Positions 1 to 13,322 of a stretch of 64,000 nt of DNA are shown piece after piece. Below the pieces are notes generated by a model. It searched no databases. It had not been told where the DNA came from and worked only from the letters and a program-made list of their open reading frames with translations. The first letter of the stretch is position 1; every line of letters begins with the position of its first letter. The position numbers and the translations under genes were made by a program. Origin of the DNA: Parapristionchus giblindavisi (taxonomy: Eukaryota; Nematoda; Chromadorea; Rhabditida; Diplogasteridae); the NCBI GenBank assembly GCA_943737045.1, contig CALSFV010000234.1, positions 62,001-126,000 on the forward strand. Reading direction: 5' to 3'.

Positions 1-3000
1 CGGGTTCGATATGCTTCTCCAGGGACACCATCAGCTTCTTCTTTTCCACGTCCCACAGCCGCACCTTGTTGTCGAATGATGCACTGCAATTAATCGATTA
101 AATTCAGGTACCGGCTACCGTATACCCCACAAACTACCATAGTACCGTACCGTGCAAGTCACAAACTACTTTCATGCCTCGGAAATTACCGTGTGCCGTA
201 ATCTACCGTACCTTGCAATGGCCTTTCCTCGCAAACTACCGTATACCGTAATTTACCGTACCTTGCCATGGACCTCCCTCGCAAACTACCGTATACCGTA
301 ATCAACCATAGCTTGCAACACCGTAACCCACCGTACCTTGCAATGGTGAATCCGTAGGGCGCCCATCGTATCGTGTATATCTCCTTGTCGTGGGCGCGCA
401 CGTCCATGAGCGGCTTATCATCGTCCATCGACCAAATCTGCGAAAAATCAATCAATAATACATTTATTTAAATATGCATTTTATTAATTTCAATACATTG
501 ATGACCAGAGTATGCAACTCTATCAGAAATGTACGACTGCAGAAGCAGGTTAAAGCCCCTATGCAAATCCTTTTCAATCATCGCTCACACATTTTGAACT
601 CTGTGCTCTCGTTACCAATGTCTGTCTCTTTTTGTGCATAGACGAGCAACCAAATAAAACCAATCAATCGATAATGAATAAATCAATAAAATGATAATCA
701 ATAAATCGATAACTACCTTGAGCGTGTGGTCGTCCGAACACGAGGCAATGCGCTGCGAGTACTTATCGTAGCGCACGGCGTTCACTTCGCTCGTGTGACC
801 CTAAAATCGATAATACCGTAGTTGAATGACAATCATACATTGCCATACCCTCACAGTGTGAGGATTGACCCACTGTATACGGCTCATTTTCAGGGTCGAC
901 CCACTAGATAAAGCTCATTTGTGAAAGATTACAATTTAAGCGAAAAAAAAACCGATTTTTCTAAAACGACCCACTATATTAAAATAATTCGGTAAGGGCA
1001 CCGAAGATGTATGATGACAACAGTCAGTATACATCATAATAACAATAAAGCCACTTCGCGATAGCTCTCCCAAGTGGGACTACCGTACTTACATGGAATG
1101 TTCGGAGGGGCTGATTCTTGCCCAGCTGACAGACGTGAATGCGGGTGTCCGTGGAGCACGACACGAAGATGTCGTCCGTCATCCAATCAACGTCCAGAGC
1201 GGATGAGGAGTGGAAGTTAAAGATCTGCTTCTCACGGTCTGCAAAGATCAAAGATCAGAGATCAACGACAACGATCGACTTCCTCAGAGACAAGTTTACT
1301 CTAGCCTTGTCAACACCCAACTAGTGCTCACTGCTCAGAGCAGGACAGAAATACATGAGATCAAAGATCAAAGATCAACTTCCCTCAAAGTTAAATCAAG
1401 TCTACTTATAACTAACAAAATACTAGAGCCAGAAACACCAAAATTGAATTTCAAAAGCTGTTAAAGATCAGAGATCGATCTTGTGACTCAATTTTGACGA
1501 CACTATACAGCTATTACAAAACTGAAGACATAGAAAGTTGTTGTGTCGCGTATCTCGGTATTCAAAACAAACGAGCGTTGTGTTACAGGCTACAAGCCGC
1601 AAACCACACAAGACCAAAACCAAAAAAAACAAAGAACAAAACTATATATCAAAGATCAAAGATCAAAGATCAACTCACGATTGGAAGAGTCCCAGATGAT
1701 GGTGGTCTTGTCGACGCCCGCCGACAGAATGTGGTTACCACGCTCGTTCCATCGAAGCGCGAAGATGGGTCCCTTGTGGGAGCCGAGCTGGCCGACCAGT
1801 TTGCCTGCAGAGATCAAAGATCACTTTCAAAGATCAAAGATCAATTTCAAAGATTGATTCTAGAGATGAAAGATCAATATGAGTGACCAAAGATCAATTC
1901 CACGCATTGTCTGGTTGAAATAAATACAATTTCAGTGAAAAGAATCAATTTCAAGCATTGTCCAATCAGGTTGACAGAATAAAACCAATCAGCGTTACAA
2001 TGTAGGTTCGAGAAAATCAATAATTCTAAAAACAGCTACCGTACCCTCGGTGCTCCATATTCTCGCCAGTCCATCATAGCACCCGGTAGCGAGCATCGTT
2101 CCCTCCGAATTCCAATCGATTGACGTCACATCCTGAACGACACATCCCCTTTATTGATCGATTCATTGAATTTAATCTTTGATCTTTGATCTCTAATCAC
2201 CTTATTCGTCTTCTTACTGTCGTTGTCTTGATTCCCTGCGGATGAGTGCCTCAGCTGCACTGATCTACAATGAAAAAATCGATAATTCCTTTGCGCAGTG
2301 TCGTACTACAGTACCCAAAATCAATCAATAATAGTAATTTTGACACAACGAGAACTTATAATAGATAAGACCTCAAATCTGCATATAGCTTGAAGCGATA
2401 GACAAAACTCGGTAACATCTTCTCCACCCCTATTACTATTACAGCATCGTTAGCCAATCAATAATGCCCAATTCTGTCCCATACCTCGACATGAGCATCT
2501 CTGGCGTCACGCTTGGCAGCTCCGATCCTTCGACGTTCCAGATTCGCGCAGTCGAATCGCCGGATCTGACAAAGACCAAAGATCAGGCCAAGCTACATAT
2601 GTTACCCGGTTATGGTATAGCAAATTATGTATCCAACCATTTTATAGTTCGTGTCCTTCAACATATTGTTCATTATGTACCCGCATAATAAAGTTATTAT
2701 TATTAAAAAGTTCAAGACCCAAGATCAGGTGAGTTCAAACTACAAAGATCAAAGATCAAAGATCAAACTACAAACCCGGTGCCGAACATGTCGCGCTTGG
2801 GATTCCACGCACATATAAATACCTCCGAGTCGTGCATCTTCATCATCTTCACCTGCAAATATGAACAATATTGATCTTTGATCTCTTGTTCGATCAAACT
2901 ACAGTTCGAAGATCAAAGATCAAAGTTCACTTACGGCCGATTTCGAGATCTCTTTGGCAGTTCGGGGCACGGCGTCCACAGCAGCGATATTCCTACAAAA

Positions 3001-6000
3001 ACGGAACAATCAAGTGATTTTTTAAAAGATATGTAGTGATTTACAGACGGATTAATGAATTAATAATAATTTTTATTTATTTAAAATGCGTAGTTTATTC
3101 ACTCATCAATGTTGCGTTACTATTAGACTTTGAAAAGCATCGTCTAGTATAATTAGACCAGGGTCATCTCTGGGGAAGTTGATCTTTGATCTTAAGCAGT
3201 TTGTGACTTTCTGTCCTATTTTGAGCACTAGTGGGGTGTTAGCAAGACTAGAGTAAAGTTGTCTTTGCGAAAATCTGTCATAGCAAACATTTTGGCAAAT
3301 TTGAGCCATTCATGATCGACTTGAAACATTCAAACAGCGGGTATTCCTAATATAGATTCGTGACGTTAAAAGAGTATAATATTATTTTCTTTTGTGTATT
3401 CACAAGGGAAATGAAAGAAGACTATCAAATATGGGAACGAGACGAAGATATTCTTAGTGTAATCCCAGATTATTCCACAGTACCCGAAGCCCACACCGAT
3501 ATCACTATACATTGTCATACCCTCGCAGTGCGAGGATTGACCCACTATATAAGGCGCATTTTAGGCCACTTGATACGAAAGAAAGCCTAAAAATGACGAT
3601 TTTAAGCGATAACATAACGAATTTTGTGAATCAACCCACCCTATTTCGAGAATTGACGCACTATATAAAAATCAACGGCGAGGGTACCGAAAATGTATGA
3701 CTATGCTACGTATTAGCGAAGGACATCCATATAATATTATGGAATATAGAATAAGCATACTACATAGAATATGACGTGGTATTCAACGAAAATCAGAGAA
3801 AACTCTCATAGTTTTGTACACTCTCTCGCCTATTTTCTTTTCATGTTGTCATGACTTTTCAAACAACACAGCAAGTGTACTATAATTACCAATTCTTCAA
3901 CCCCCCAATGCCTTAAAACTCTTCTCGTTTTGCATACACTCTCTCCTCTTTTCATTTCTTTTCTTCAATTACCAATGCCTTGAACCTCCACACAACAACA
4001 ACATCGTCTTCAATTTACACATATTTATTTGCTATTAACGACCGTGAGAAGAAAGTAATGAGAGAAAGAGATAGAGATAGAGACAACAATCAATCGATAA
4101 TTACCATTAGACAATCGATAAATGGGCGGGACTAACAAATAAACATTCTGATAGGAGAGATGATTAGCCTGACTTTACGAGATACTGATAAAGAAAAAAG
4201 GGCTATCTATGCATATCACAATATTGATTGGTAGAGCAATAGATCGATAAATCGATCAATAATGATCTACGACTACACAAGCAAGGACAGTGGAGGGGGG
4301 AGGGGAAACGGCTGTATGGTCCTGAGCGGAAGATCAAGAGCGAGGATACGGTAGGATACATACGAAAGAGTCGATCGATTAGTGGTTTTGATAAGCAAAG
4401 GTATATCGCGCGTGCACGTTTTCGATTTTAGTCTTGAATTTGCAAAACCCGTCAAAGATCAAAGATCAAAGTTTTGAAACATCTATACGGGGGAGGTATA
4501 TGGGGTGGAAATCAATCGATAAAGCCCGAAATGGAGAGATAGCGACACAAATAACATGAAAAAGGAGAAGTCTGCTAATACATGCATCTTTTGGAGAGTT
4601 ATACAAATATATAAACGAGGTATTACGAGGTTGTTGGGGAGGTGAAAGTCATAAACAAGTAATCAATCGATAATATAGAATAAAAATATCGTAGAAAAAA
4701 ATATTGTAATGTGGATCGATGTGAAACAAAACTACAAACACCAAACTACAAACTACAAATAGACAGACACACACACACGGATATAAACTGCTGTACTAGT
4801 ACTGAGGATGAACAACAAAATATATTCCAGGGTTGAAAACGAACGAAAGAGGACCAAAAATGATTCGATAAAAGAACAATTAATAAAAATAATAATAATA
4901 AAATGAAATATTAAAGAGTGGGGTTACTGATAGGGCGGATGCTTGGTATTCGGTGCTTTGTGACAGGAAGAAAGAGGCAGAAATGAGGGAGTGAGAATGA
5001 AAGTGTTCAATAAAAATAATAAAAGAAATGATACAACCACACATAAATAAGGGATCAGACTCGTCTGTCAAGGGTGGGGATGCGGGTGCAATCAATCAAT
5101 ATTTGGTGTACTACAGTACTACAGTACACCAGGGTGTGCGAAAGCGAGGACGACGGTTGACAAAGATCAGACAACCGACGACAAAATGGGTTGCAACAAA
5201 AAATAAACCAGAGTGATGCAAGGGGTGCTAAAGCAGCTAGCAATAAAGACAGAGGGTAACGTAGTGTGGTGCGATGGTGTGTGGGCATACTGTAGGCTAC
5301 AGTAACCCTGCAGGCTACAGTATCAGGCATACTTTGCGTGCTGCGTGTTTGTGCATGAACCAACCGTAAGACGCATGACAACCGTTTTTGGGGGATAGAT
5401 ATAGGTGGATAGAGATAGAGAGATGGAAGAGAGGAAATGTGACAAACAGAAGGGGGCGGGGCCTGCACGTATACTACAGTAGCGGCGCCTACAGTACGGA
5501 GGCAACCTTCTGCGAGAGCACGTCGGCCGTTGGCAGCACTCTGTGGTCCCTGAGAAGAGCCAAGAGATACAAACCAATCAATAATCGACAAATCAATCAA
5601 TAATAACTAATCAATAATAAGTAATCAATAAACTTGATCAATCGATTGAAACCAGGTTTCCAAAGTAAAAGTGTATGTAAAATGTGTAGACCAAGACTGC
5701 GGTTGGCTCTCTCTCCCCAGACCCAGCGAACAAATATATATAAAACAAACGAACATTTATAGGCAATTCAAATCGTTTTCGACCATAGTGAGTCTAATAG
5801 AGAAAGCGAGCCATGCAGATTATTGATTGATTATATTTACTAAATGTGACATTTCAATCGATCGATAATTGAATCAATCGGGAAACGGAAGGGGATAAAG
5901 GAAAGCTAAGAAAAAAGAGATGAGGAAGACACCCGAAAAGAACAATCAATCAATCAATCAATCAGACTTACGGTGTTTAGCACAAAATACAAGTAGTTAG

Positions 6001-9000
6001 GACAGGATAGTATTGATGAATGAATAGGGAAGGAAATATGGTAGGAAGTGCGGTAGGTGGACAGCACAGAGATCAAAGATCAAAGATCAAGTTCACTCAT
6101 TAGGATGTGGTGACTAGTGGATAGTCAAGACCAGTGGGCCTGAAAGTGAAATCGATAGAGGTTAGATGAGGATCAGATAAGATCAATCGATAATCTGGTC
6201 AAGCTACAGTACAAACAGCACAGGCTAGTAGGGCCGAGTTGGGTACGGTATTTGCAGAGGTCAATTATCGATTTTTCGCATCGGGAAAAGGGGACGAGTG
6301 TTAATTCTAGCCAAGATAGAGTAATTTGATTAGTAATAATTGTCACAATTATTGTATCATGAGCGGAATGGGGATAGAAAATACAAATAATAATAATAAT
6401 GATGATAATTCATAATATGTTATTAAATAAATTTAAAAAAGAAACTCGAATCACAAAGGGACAGGCAGGGGGGATCATAGATAGGGCTTAGTTACACTTA
6501 ATAATAATAATTTTTTTAAACAATACTAATAAACATGTAAACATGACAGCGCATGGATGACAGAATATAGGATTTAGGATATAGAGATAGAGCGAGCGAG
6601 AGCGAGAGAGATATATAGGGAGAGAGCGCCACCAGAGCCCCGTTCAATCCATATATATATATATGCGTTTCGTGTCCCGAATCAATCAATCGATTACCGT
6701 ACTCCCCGATTACCGTAACCCAAATGAGATATACCGTATACCGTACCGTGACAATCCATTCATGGCCTGCTGCTTCTTGCTCAGCGCATTGCCACCGTTG
6801 GTGTGAGGTGTGGTAGAGTGCATACCGCCGTAGTTGTTCGTCGTCTGATTGGTCGAGTTGGAGGGTCCGCTGCCCATTCCTACCGTACCCTGGCCGCCGC
6901 GGATCCCTCCACCGCCGCTGGCGCCCTGTGAGGACGACGAGGGTGCGGGCGAGGCGGACGGCGCTGCGCTCTGTAATGTGGGTGGTAAATAAAGTTATTA
7001 TTAATAATATTATTATTATTATAAAAAACCCCGAAATTAGAACAAAACTGACCCGATCTACAGCTCAAGTACTCGAAACTGACCCGATCTTAGGTGATTC
7101 TTACTAATCTCGATCTCCCGCATATTCCTAGATGGGTCTCGAGTTTCAAAACTGACCGCATCGACAAAAAGTGCTCACTCACAATGTGGGTGCTCGAAAA
7201 TGTATGAAGATGATGAATAAGATCAAATTGTTATACACTTTTAAGGTGTATAAGGTAAAATTGTTATGCAGTTTTTCTAACAATAAGGAAGATAAATTGA
7301 GAAATTTGGCATCAATCAATAAATCAATCAATCAATGCTACCGTACCCGATCTCGCTGGGGCATTCGTGGCGTGCCATTGGCCGCCGCGGCCGCGTTCGA
7401 TCGATCGTTGCGCGCGTCGCGGTCGCGGTCACGCTGCGTCGTGCCAGAGGTTCCTAAAACCAATAATAATAATAATGATAATAATGATAAAAATAGCATT
7501 TCGGGTCCAAAAATCAATATCAAAAAAGCACAGTAATCCCTGAATCAGGGACGACAAAATCGATAATCGCTACAGTATCCCGCCACTACAGTACTCACCG
7601 GCGCCATCGTTATTGGCCAGCCGCTCACGAGCCTTCTGCTTCGCGTTCTCATCCACGAAGGCTGCTGAAACATTTAAATTATATATGATTATAGATAATA
7701 ATAACGTAATAAATTTAATAATTTTAACAATAAACAATATGTTTCACTATTAGTGAGTGTTTAGCGAAAATGCTATCGAGGCATATTTGAAAATTTCAGG
7801 GTATCATAACGCAGAGAAACACCGATCCGACGGGTCATACCTAAATAAAAGAAAACACACGAAACCCGGCAGAAACCGGTTTCAGGAACGGTATATAAAA
7901 AGCCAAAACGTACCAGCGTCGAGCAGCGTCAGCTTGGGCCCGTTCTCGTTCTCGGCGTCATTCTCGGACGCGGGACCGCCCGATCGAATCTCGTACTCCG
8001 AGTAGGCAAGGCCTTTCTAGAGTCAGAGCAATTTGAGTGAAAATATAGATTGCCAATAATTTTAAGACAGGATTTAAAACATTTTTAATTTAAGACAATT
8101 TTTTTGGAATTAAAATTTTTTTTAAATTTAAAAATAATTTACATCAGCAACATTGTTACATTTCGAATACACCACTAAATTATTGAAGAAAAACAATAAA
8201 AGTATGACTATACTACTACTAAATAGTGAATTAAGCTAAAAATTGTTTAAGCAAGCTCTCGCTACAATAGAGATGCACACTCCCGGGTGAATGCGCGTTT
8301 CAGCCTGCTGTCAAAGGAACGAATCAAGCGCATTTGATTGGTAAAAGACTAAACAGTAAATAATGTTGCCAATCAGCTAAACAACCAATAACTACCGCAC
8401 TCCAATAAATCAATAAATCAATAAATGCCGTCTCTAATCAATAAATCAACAACTACCGTGCCCCAATCAATTAATAAATCAATATCTGCCGCGCCCCAAT
8501 CAATGAATAAATCAATAACCACCGTACTCCAATAAATCAATAAATCAATAACAACCATATACCTGGACAATGTGGACGAGTGCGCCTCCGGGCACGTCTT
8601 TCGTGTTGATCTCCGACGTGTTCATCACGGATTCGCGCGCGAACAGATAGGCGGTGTGCGTGAGGCCTGAATAATCAATCAATCAATCAATCATGAATCA
8701 TAATCAATCAATAATTAATCGATATTCATAATCAATAATCGAAATCAATTGATACTATTCAATAGATATTTGGTAATAATCAATCAATATTTAAGACACC
8801 GAAATCATCGCCCAACCACATACAAGACTACTCTCCCACCCGGTGCATCAACGTTTCATCAATGTGATTAAGCTACTTATCTTGACAAAAATTTAGTGTG
8901 AATGCCCATAACGCATAAGAATAAGAATAATAGAAATCCCGGCGTCGCCAGGCACGTGGACATTATAGAACCATATAAATAAATAAATAAATAAATAAAT

Positions 9001-9047
9001 AAATTGAAATAATATATTCAAGCAGCTAATTACCAGAACGACAACAC

Positions 9048-9128
<81 letters not shown>

Positions 9129-9885
9129 TTCCGCTTGATTACTCCCCAAATATATTATGTTATTCAAATATGTTATTCCCTCCCGTCCACTTTCATTAAT
9201 CCAAATGATTTCATGATGAAAAATACAACCCCGCAGCAAAAAAAAAACAAAAAAAAGTATACAGAGATAAGTGTGGCTGACAATCACAGGTCGAATAGCT
9301 AGGTTATCGGTTTTCAAAATGCGGTCAGGCTTTTCGATTTTTGTGAAATTTTGGCTTAAAACGAGGTCAGGTTTTACAATTTTTTTGGAAATTTTGGCTC
9401 AAAATGCGGTCAGGCTTGGTGCTTTGTAACATACTTTTCGACCTATGCTAACAATGCCATCATTTTAATGTTAACACATGACATCAAGGATTACAAGAAT
9501 AATTTCATGCCAATAATCACTTCATAAATCATTGCTCTTGTTTTTTTTTAATTTAAAAGTTTAAATGTTATTAAATTTTGAATTTTCCTCCACTTTTCCT
9601 TATTCTTTTCTCTTTATTCCACCACATTATTTGTAAAAAAGAAAATGAGACGACCTGAGAAGGTATTCAGGAACTAGAAAGAATATTAGGGGAAGCATAT
9701 AAAGGAAAACACTTTTTTTCCAATCATCTCTAAAAATTGTACTTCCCCAACCTTCTTTCTAGTTCCTCATTTCTTTTCTCACTCTGGCCAAGGACCATTC
9801 TCTTCCCGGGGCAATGGCTTATTTCTACCTCTCTCTCACTCCTACCTCCTCCTCCTCATTCATCTCTCCCTCTTCCCCCCTCCCT

Positions 9886-9957
<72 letters not shown>

Positions 9958-10572
9958 GTTTCTCTCCTTCTCTCTCCTTCACAAAACGCCATCATTATCG
10001 TCGGGAGCAAACAGCAGAGCGAGATAGAGCGAGAGAGTGCTATTTATATTAATTTCCCCTCCCCTCTCTTTCTTCCTCCTTTCAGTCTCTCTCTTTCGGT
10101 CTACCTCTATACTCTCCCTCTAATTCTACCTCTCCCTCTTGCCTCCCTATCCCTGACCTTAAAGGACCTTCACCAACACCTCACTCTATAACCAATGATT
10201 CAGTCATAATTCTTATCAGGCATCACTAGCTCTCTCTCCCTCCCCCCCTCTCCACGAAAAAAAGTCAAACAATCAACCAAATTACCAAATCAATCGATAA
10301 GTCTCTCTCTTTCTCTGCGTCTCTACCCTCTCTAAAACTCAAAGTACATCTCCATTCATCACTCTATTTGAGCATAAAATCTATCGCCTCTCTGGCCGTC
10401 TGGTCGCTCTCTTCATTTCACTGGCTCTCTCGTCCTCTGTCTGCTTCTCCCGCTACTCTCTTCAATTCGCACACTCTCTCACCACTACTCATCCTTCTCT
10501 CTTTTCCAATACACACACACATGTCACACATTCGCCCAGACACGTCAGTGCAATCTCTCCTTCTCTCTCCCT

Positions 10573-10626
<54 letters not shown>

Positions 10627-11540
10627 TCCCTCTCTCTCCCTCCCTCCCTCTCCCTCTTAATCCAATGCACCCATTATATATAGTCTCCCCGTATCTCTTT
10701 CTGCTCTCCTCCCCCTCCTCTCCTCTTCTCCTCCCTTACTTCAATCAATCAATCGATAATCTTATAATTCATATTGTAATTATACTCTCCCCTTTCATTC
10801 ATTGCACAATACCCTTCTCTATTGTCCTTGTCAAAGTGCATTTCCCCCCATTCAATCAATCGATAATCGATTCAGATAAATCAATAAACTCAATAAATCA
10901 ATCAATGAAATCTCTTGTGTCAACTGATCACTACACTACCGTACTCTTGAATCAATCAACAATAAAAATCGATTCCGACACCATTTAAAATTCAAATGTA
11001 AAATTATTTTCAATTTTCAAATTCAAAATTCCAGTGTGTGAACTAGTAGATCAAGGCACAGATAGGCAGAACAAGACAGTATTGATTGATTGATTGATTG
11101 ATTGATTGCCATGCAAGATAGAGCAGACAGACATACAGACATGTAGGGAGATAGATAGATGTATACAGTCTAGGGAGATGGAAAGAGGAGATGGGGGAAT
11201 TGAAGTAGTAACAGGGGGAGAAGACGGGGGAGGAGGAGGAGGAGAAAGAGAGGAGGGCTGACCCAAAACCTTGAGAAATGGTCGAAATGGTGAAAAAGAG
11301 AGACGCAAAGAGGAAGAAGAATAAGTAGAGATAGGGACAGACAGACATACTCCTACTTCAATTATTATACAACCTCCTTTCTCTCTCTCTGTCTGTCTAA
11401 CGAAAGACCATTTACATCGGCCTTCCCCCGAGGACCACGGGTGCCTCGGGACTCCCAAGTCGAGAGCGGGTGGTTGAGAGCAGGTTGATAGATAGACCGT
11501 AGGGGGAGAGTAGAAGAGACAGGGAAAGGGAGAGGTAGAC

Positions 11541-11607
<67 letters not shown>

Positions 11608-12176
11608 GTGAATAAATGAACAAAAAGCTAGCACAAGTTCACACAACCATGAGTCATTCATGTCATTCACAATGAAAAGAAAAGAAAGAACAAGTGTTCT
11701 TTCATCTTTCCAACAACCATTGCGGATCAACCACCTAATCTCTCCCTCTGCCTCCGACTATAAGAACCTCTCCCTCTCCCTCTAAGAAACCCAATCTCTC
11801 CCCTCTCCTTTTCTCCTTCTCCCCGATTATGCTACTGTGTTCAAAACCAGTGAACAAAAATGAAGAGAAAACGACTGAGTGTGCAAAAAGTAACACCACA
11901 AATCTCTCCCTCTCCTTCTCTCTCTCCCTCTCCTTCTCTCTTTCTCTCCCCCTTCCCTAACAATCACAACACAAAGCACACACCAACAACAACAATAGCC
12001 CGAACCAGAGACAACAAAGACGCAGTGGCCCATATCCAATTAACCCATCAAAAGAGCGGCAATTTAAAAAAATCAATTTTTCAAAATTCAAATTTCAAAA
12101 TTGGCGGGAACAACGTACCACATTCCTCCAGATATCGCAGTATGAGGTAGTTCAGCTCGAGGGCGGAGAAGCTCAT
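1..12176 (-). CDS. TBL1: TBL1/TBL1XR1-type LisH-WD40 co-repressor subunit, 3' end missing
   Basis: F-box-like/WD40 subunit of nuclear receptor co-repressor (NCoR/SMRT-HDAC3) complexes, acting in the nucleus. Exons on the minus strand: 12119-12176, 8563-8666, 7914-8016, 7599-7664, 7347-7453, 6747-6970, 2935-2992, 2776-2852, 2485-2565, 2201-2264, 2045-2132, 1679-1804, 1093-1238, 717-800, 337-437 and 1-83; all phases agree (523 residues seen). Residues about 1-88 carry the LisH motif ([20 protein letters not shown]) and F-box-like segment. Residues about 110-230 are a Ser/Gly/Asn/Gln-rich linker. WD40 repeats follow, with family-typical strings [81 protein letters not shown] and [11 protein letters not shown]. 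The model stops at the equivalent of the sixth or seventh repeat, so roughly 60-70 residues lie off the left edge. The first intron (3.45 kb) and the sixth (3.75 kb) are repeat-rich. Confidence 0.94.
190..345. repeat. Tandem copies of an exon-end/donor sequence in a TBL1 intron
   Basis: On the minus strand the true exon end and donor CCATTGCAAGGTACGGT (337 side) is followed by CCATGGCAAGGTACGGTAA near 260-277 and CCATTGCAAGGTACGGTAG near 203-221, separated by TACGGTAGTTTGCGAGG. The donor-bearing unit is therefore repeated inside the intron. Confidence 0.8.
834..1013 (+). mobile_element. Family A small inverted-repeat transposon
   Basis: Begins CATACATTGCCATACCCTC and ends AAGATGTATG. It lies in an intron of TBL1 and is diverged from other copies. 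Flanks ATGACAAT and ATGACAAC match at 7 of 8 positions, consistent with an aged 8-bp target duplication. Confidence 0.8.
2993..6746 (-). other. Sixth intron of the TBL1 gene, repeat-rich
   Basis: A 3.75-kb intron between the low-complexity linker exon and the exon just before the first WD40 repeat. The joint CG|G gives an uninterrupted frame. It holds a small CATA-ended transposon (3506-3699), AAAGATC heptamer arrays (4455-4471, 6069-6090), CTACAGTA words (about 5100-5130, 5290-5320, 5470-5500), a short AT run near 6650, and many CAATCGATAA words. No additional exon is recognised. Confidence 0.8.
3506..3699 (+). mobile_element. Family A small inverted-repeat transposon
   Basis: Full-length copy in TBL1 intron 6 (TATACATTGTCATACCCTCG ... 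GGTACCGAAAATGTATG). Internal lines GACCCACTATATAA occur in both halves. The first base of the terminal repeat is mutated and the target duplication is not clear. Confidence 0.8.
9053..9121. repeat. CT microsatellite
   Basis: About 34 CT units, uninterrupted. Similar tracts are at 9892-9954, 10580-10622 and, as GA, 11541-11604, all in TBL1 intron 1. Confidence 0.95.
9294..9447 (-). mobile_element. Family D transposon copy
   Basis: Reverse-oriented relative of 32436-32588 in TBL1 intron 1: AGCTAGGTTATCGGTTTTC, two ATGCGGTCAGGCTT-type lines, then TTTTCGACCTATG. No clean target duplication. A shorter relative lies at 40118-40197. Confidence 0.75.
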
Positions 12177-12563
12177 TATCGATCGATTGACCAATCAATA
12201 GTAGACGAGATACGGTAGATCACAGGATATCGATCGATCGATATCAATCAATCAATAATCAATCGATATATCGGTTAGTGTGAAATCAGAGAGGAGGCGA
12301 CGACGATTACTGCATGAGTACCTGAAAGAGAATACTAATTATTGATTGGTTATTGATTACTTTATTGATTAGGATTATTGACTATTGACTGGCAAAACTT
12401 GGCGATATGCCAAGAAAATATACAAAACTGTATCTTTTGATGTGTATCATATCATCTTTCAGCTAATTATAGTGTGTAGACAGGAGAGACAGGGAGAGAG
12501 TGATAATAGCTAAGAATTAGGCGAAAAGATAGTAAGGCACTGATTCATATCTCTATATATCTC

Positions 12564-12757
12564 CATACATTTTCGGTACCCTCGCCGTCTATTTTTATAT
12601 AGTGGGTCAATTCTCGAAATAGGGTGGGTTGATTCACAAAATTCGTTATTTTCGCTTAAAAAATCGTCATTTTTAGCTTCCTTTTTTTATCAAGTGGCCT
12701 AAAATCAACCTTATATAGTGGGTCAATCCTCGCACTGCAAGGGTATGGCAATGTATG
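12564..12757 (-). mobile_element. Family A small inverted-repeat transposon with target duplication
   Basis: Reverse-oriented copy, 194 bp, just upstream of TBL1. Exact 8-bp direct repeat TATATCTC on both sides (12556-12563 and 12758-12765). Confidence 0.92.
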
Positions 12758-13128
12758 TATATCTCCTCTATCTCTTGCATGTCTCTCTCTCTCTCTCTCT
12801 GTCTACTATCTCCCTAAACAGTAAATGATAAGAATAGCCGCGCATTAGTCACGTTGTTTCTCCCCCCCCCCCCTCCCATTTCCCCCATTAGTTGTCCCAT
12901 CTCCATCTCACTCACGCGGCGCACAAAGCACACCATAAATCACCCGTACGTATTACAGTATCCCAAGATATTACAGTATTCTTCAAGCTACAGTAGTCCT
13001 TATTACAGTATGCACAGGTTACGGTTGTACCACAAACTTTCATACTATCCTTGTTATTTATACGTCAGTAACTCATGCAACGCAAATGAGTCAGAGTTAC
13101 CCTTATAGTAAGTTTTCTATATCATGCC

Positions 13129-13322
13129 CATACAAGGGCGGGATACCTGGAGCTAGATTCTACAGGGGGCATCTGAACAAAAAAAAGGTTAATTTTACAA
13201 GGGAGCTTTACTTTTTTTTTTCAAAAAATGCACCTAAACGCCATTTTTACATCGTGCATTCCACAAATTTTCGAAAAGCCCTAATTTTACAGTTGGCACC
13301 CCCATGTCGGCGCCCATGTATG
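13129..13322 (-). mobile_element. Family C small inverted-repeat transposon with target duplication
   Basis: 194 bp, ends CATACAAGGGCGGG and GGCGCCCATGTATG. Exact 8-bp direct repeat ATCATGCC (13121-13128 and 13323-13330). Confidence 0.93.

Larger units (their letters stand above)
8667..12118 (-). other. First intron of the TBL1 gene: microsatellite and word-repeat filled
   Basis: No exon is seen here; phase continuity between the flanking exons (GAATGTG joined to GCCTCACG) argues that nothing coding is missing. Contents include long CT tracts (9053-9121, 9892-9954, 10580-10622), a GA tract (11541-11604), an AAAT tract (about 8976-9003), a transposon-like repeat at 9294-9447, and many ATCAATCGATAA and TACCGTA words. 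Open frames here are Ser-Leu or Arg-Glu products of CT/GA repeats. Confidence 0.85.

Noticed and set aside
9814..10191. Open frame rich in Ser-Leu on the plus strand (and Arg-Glu on the minus)
   Set aside because: Produced by the CT microsatellite inside TBL1 intron 1; CT/GA repeats keep frames open without coding.
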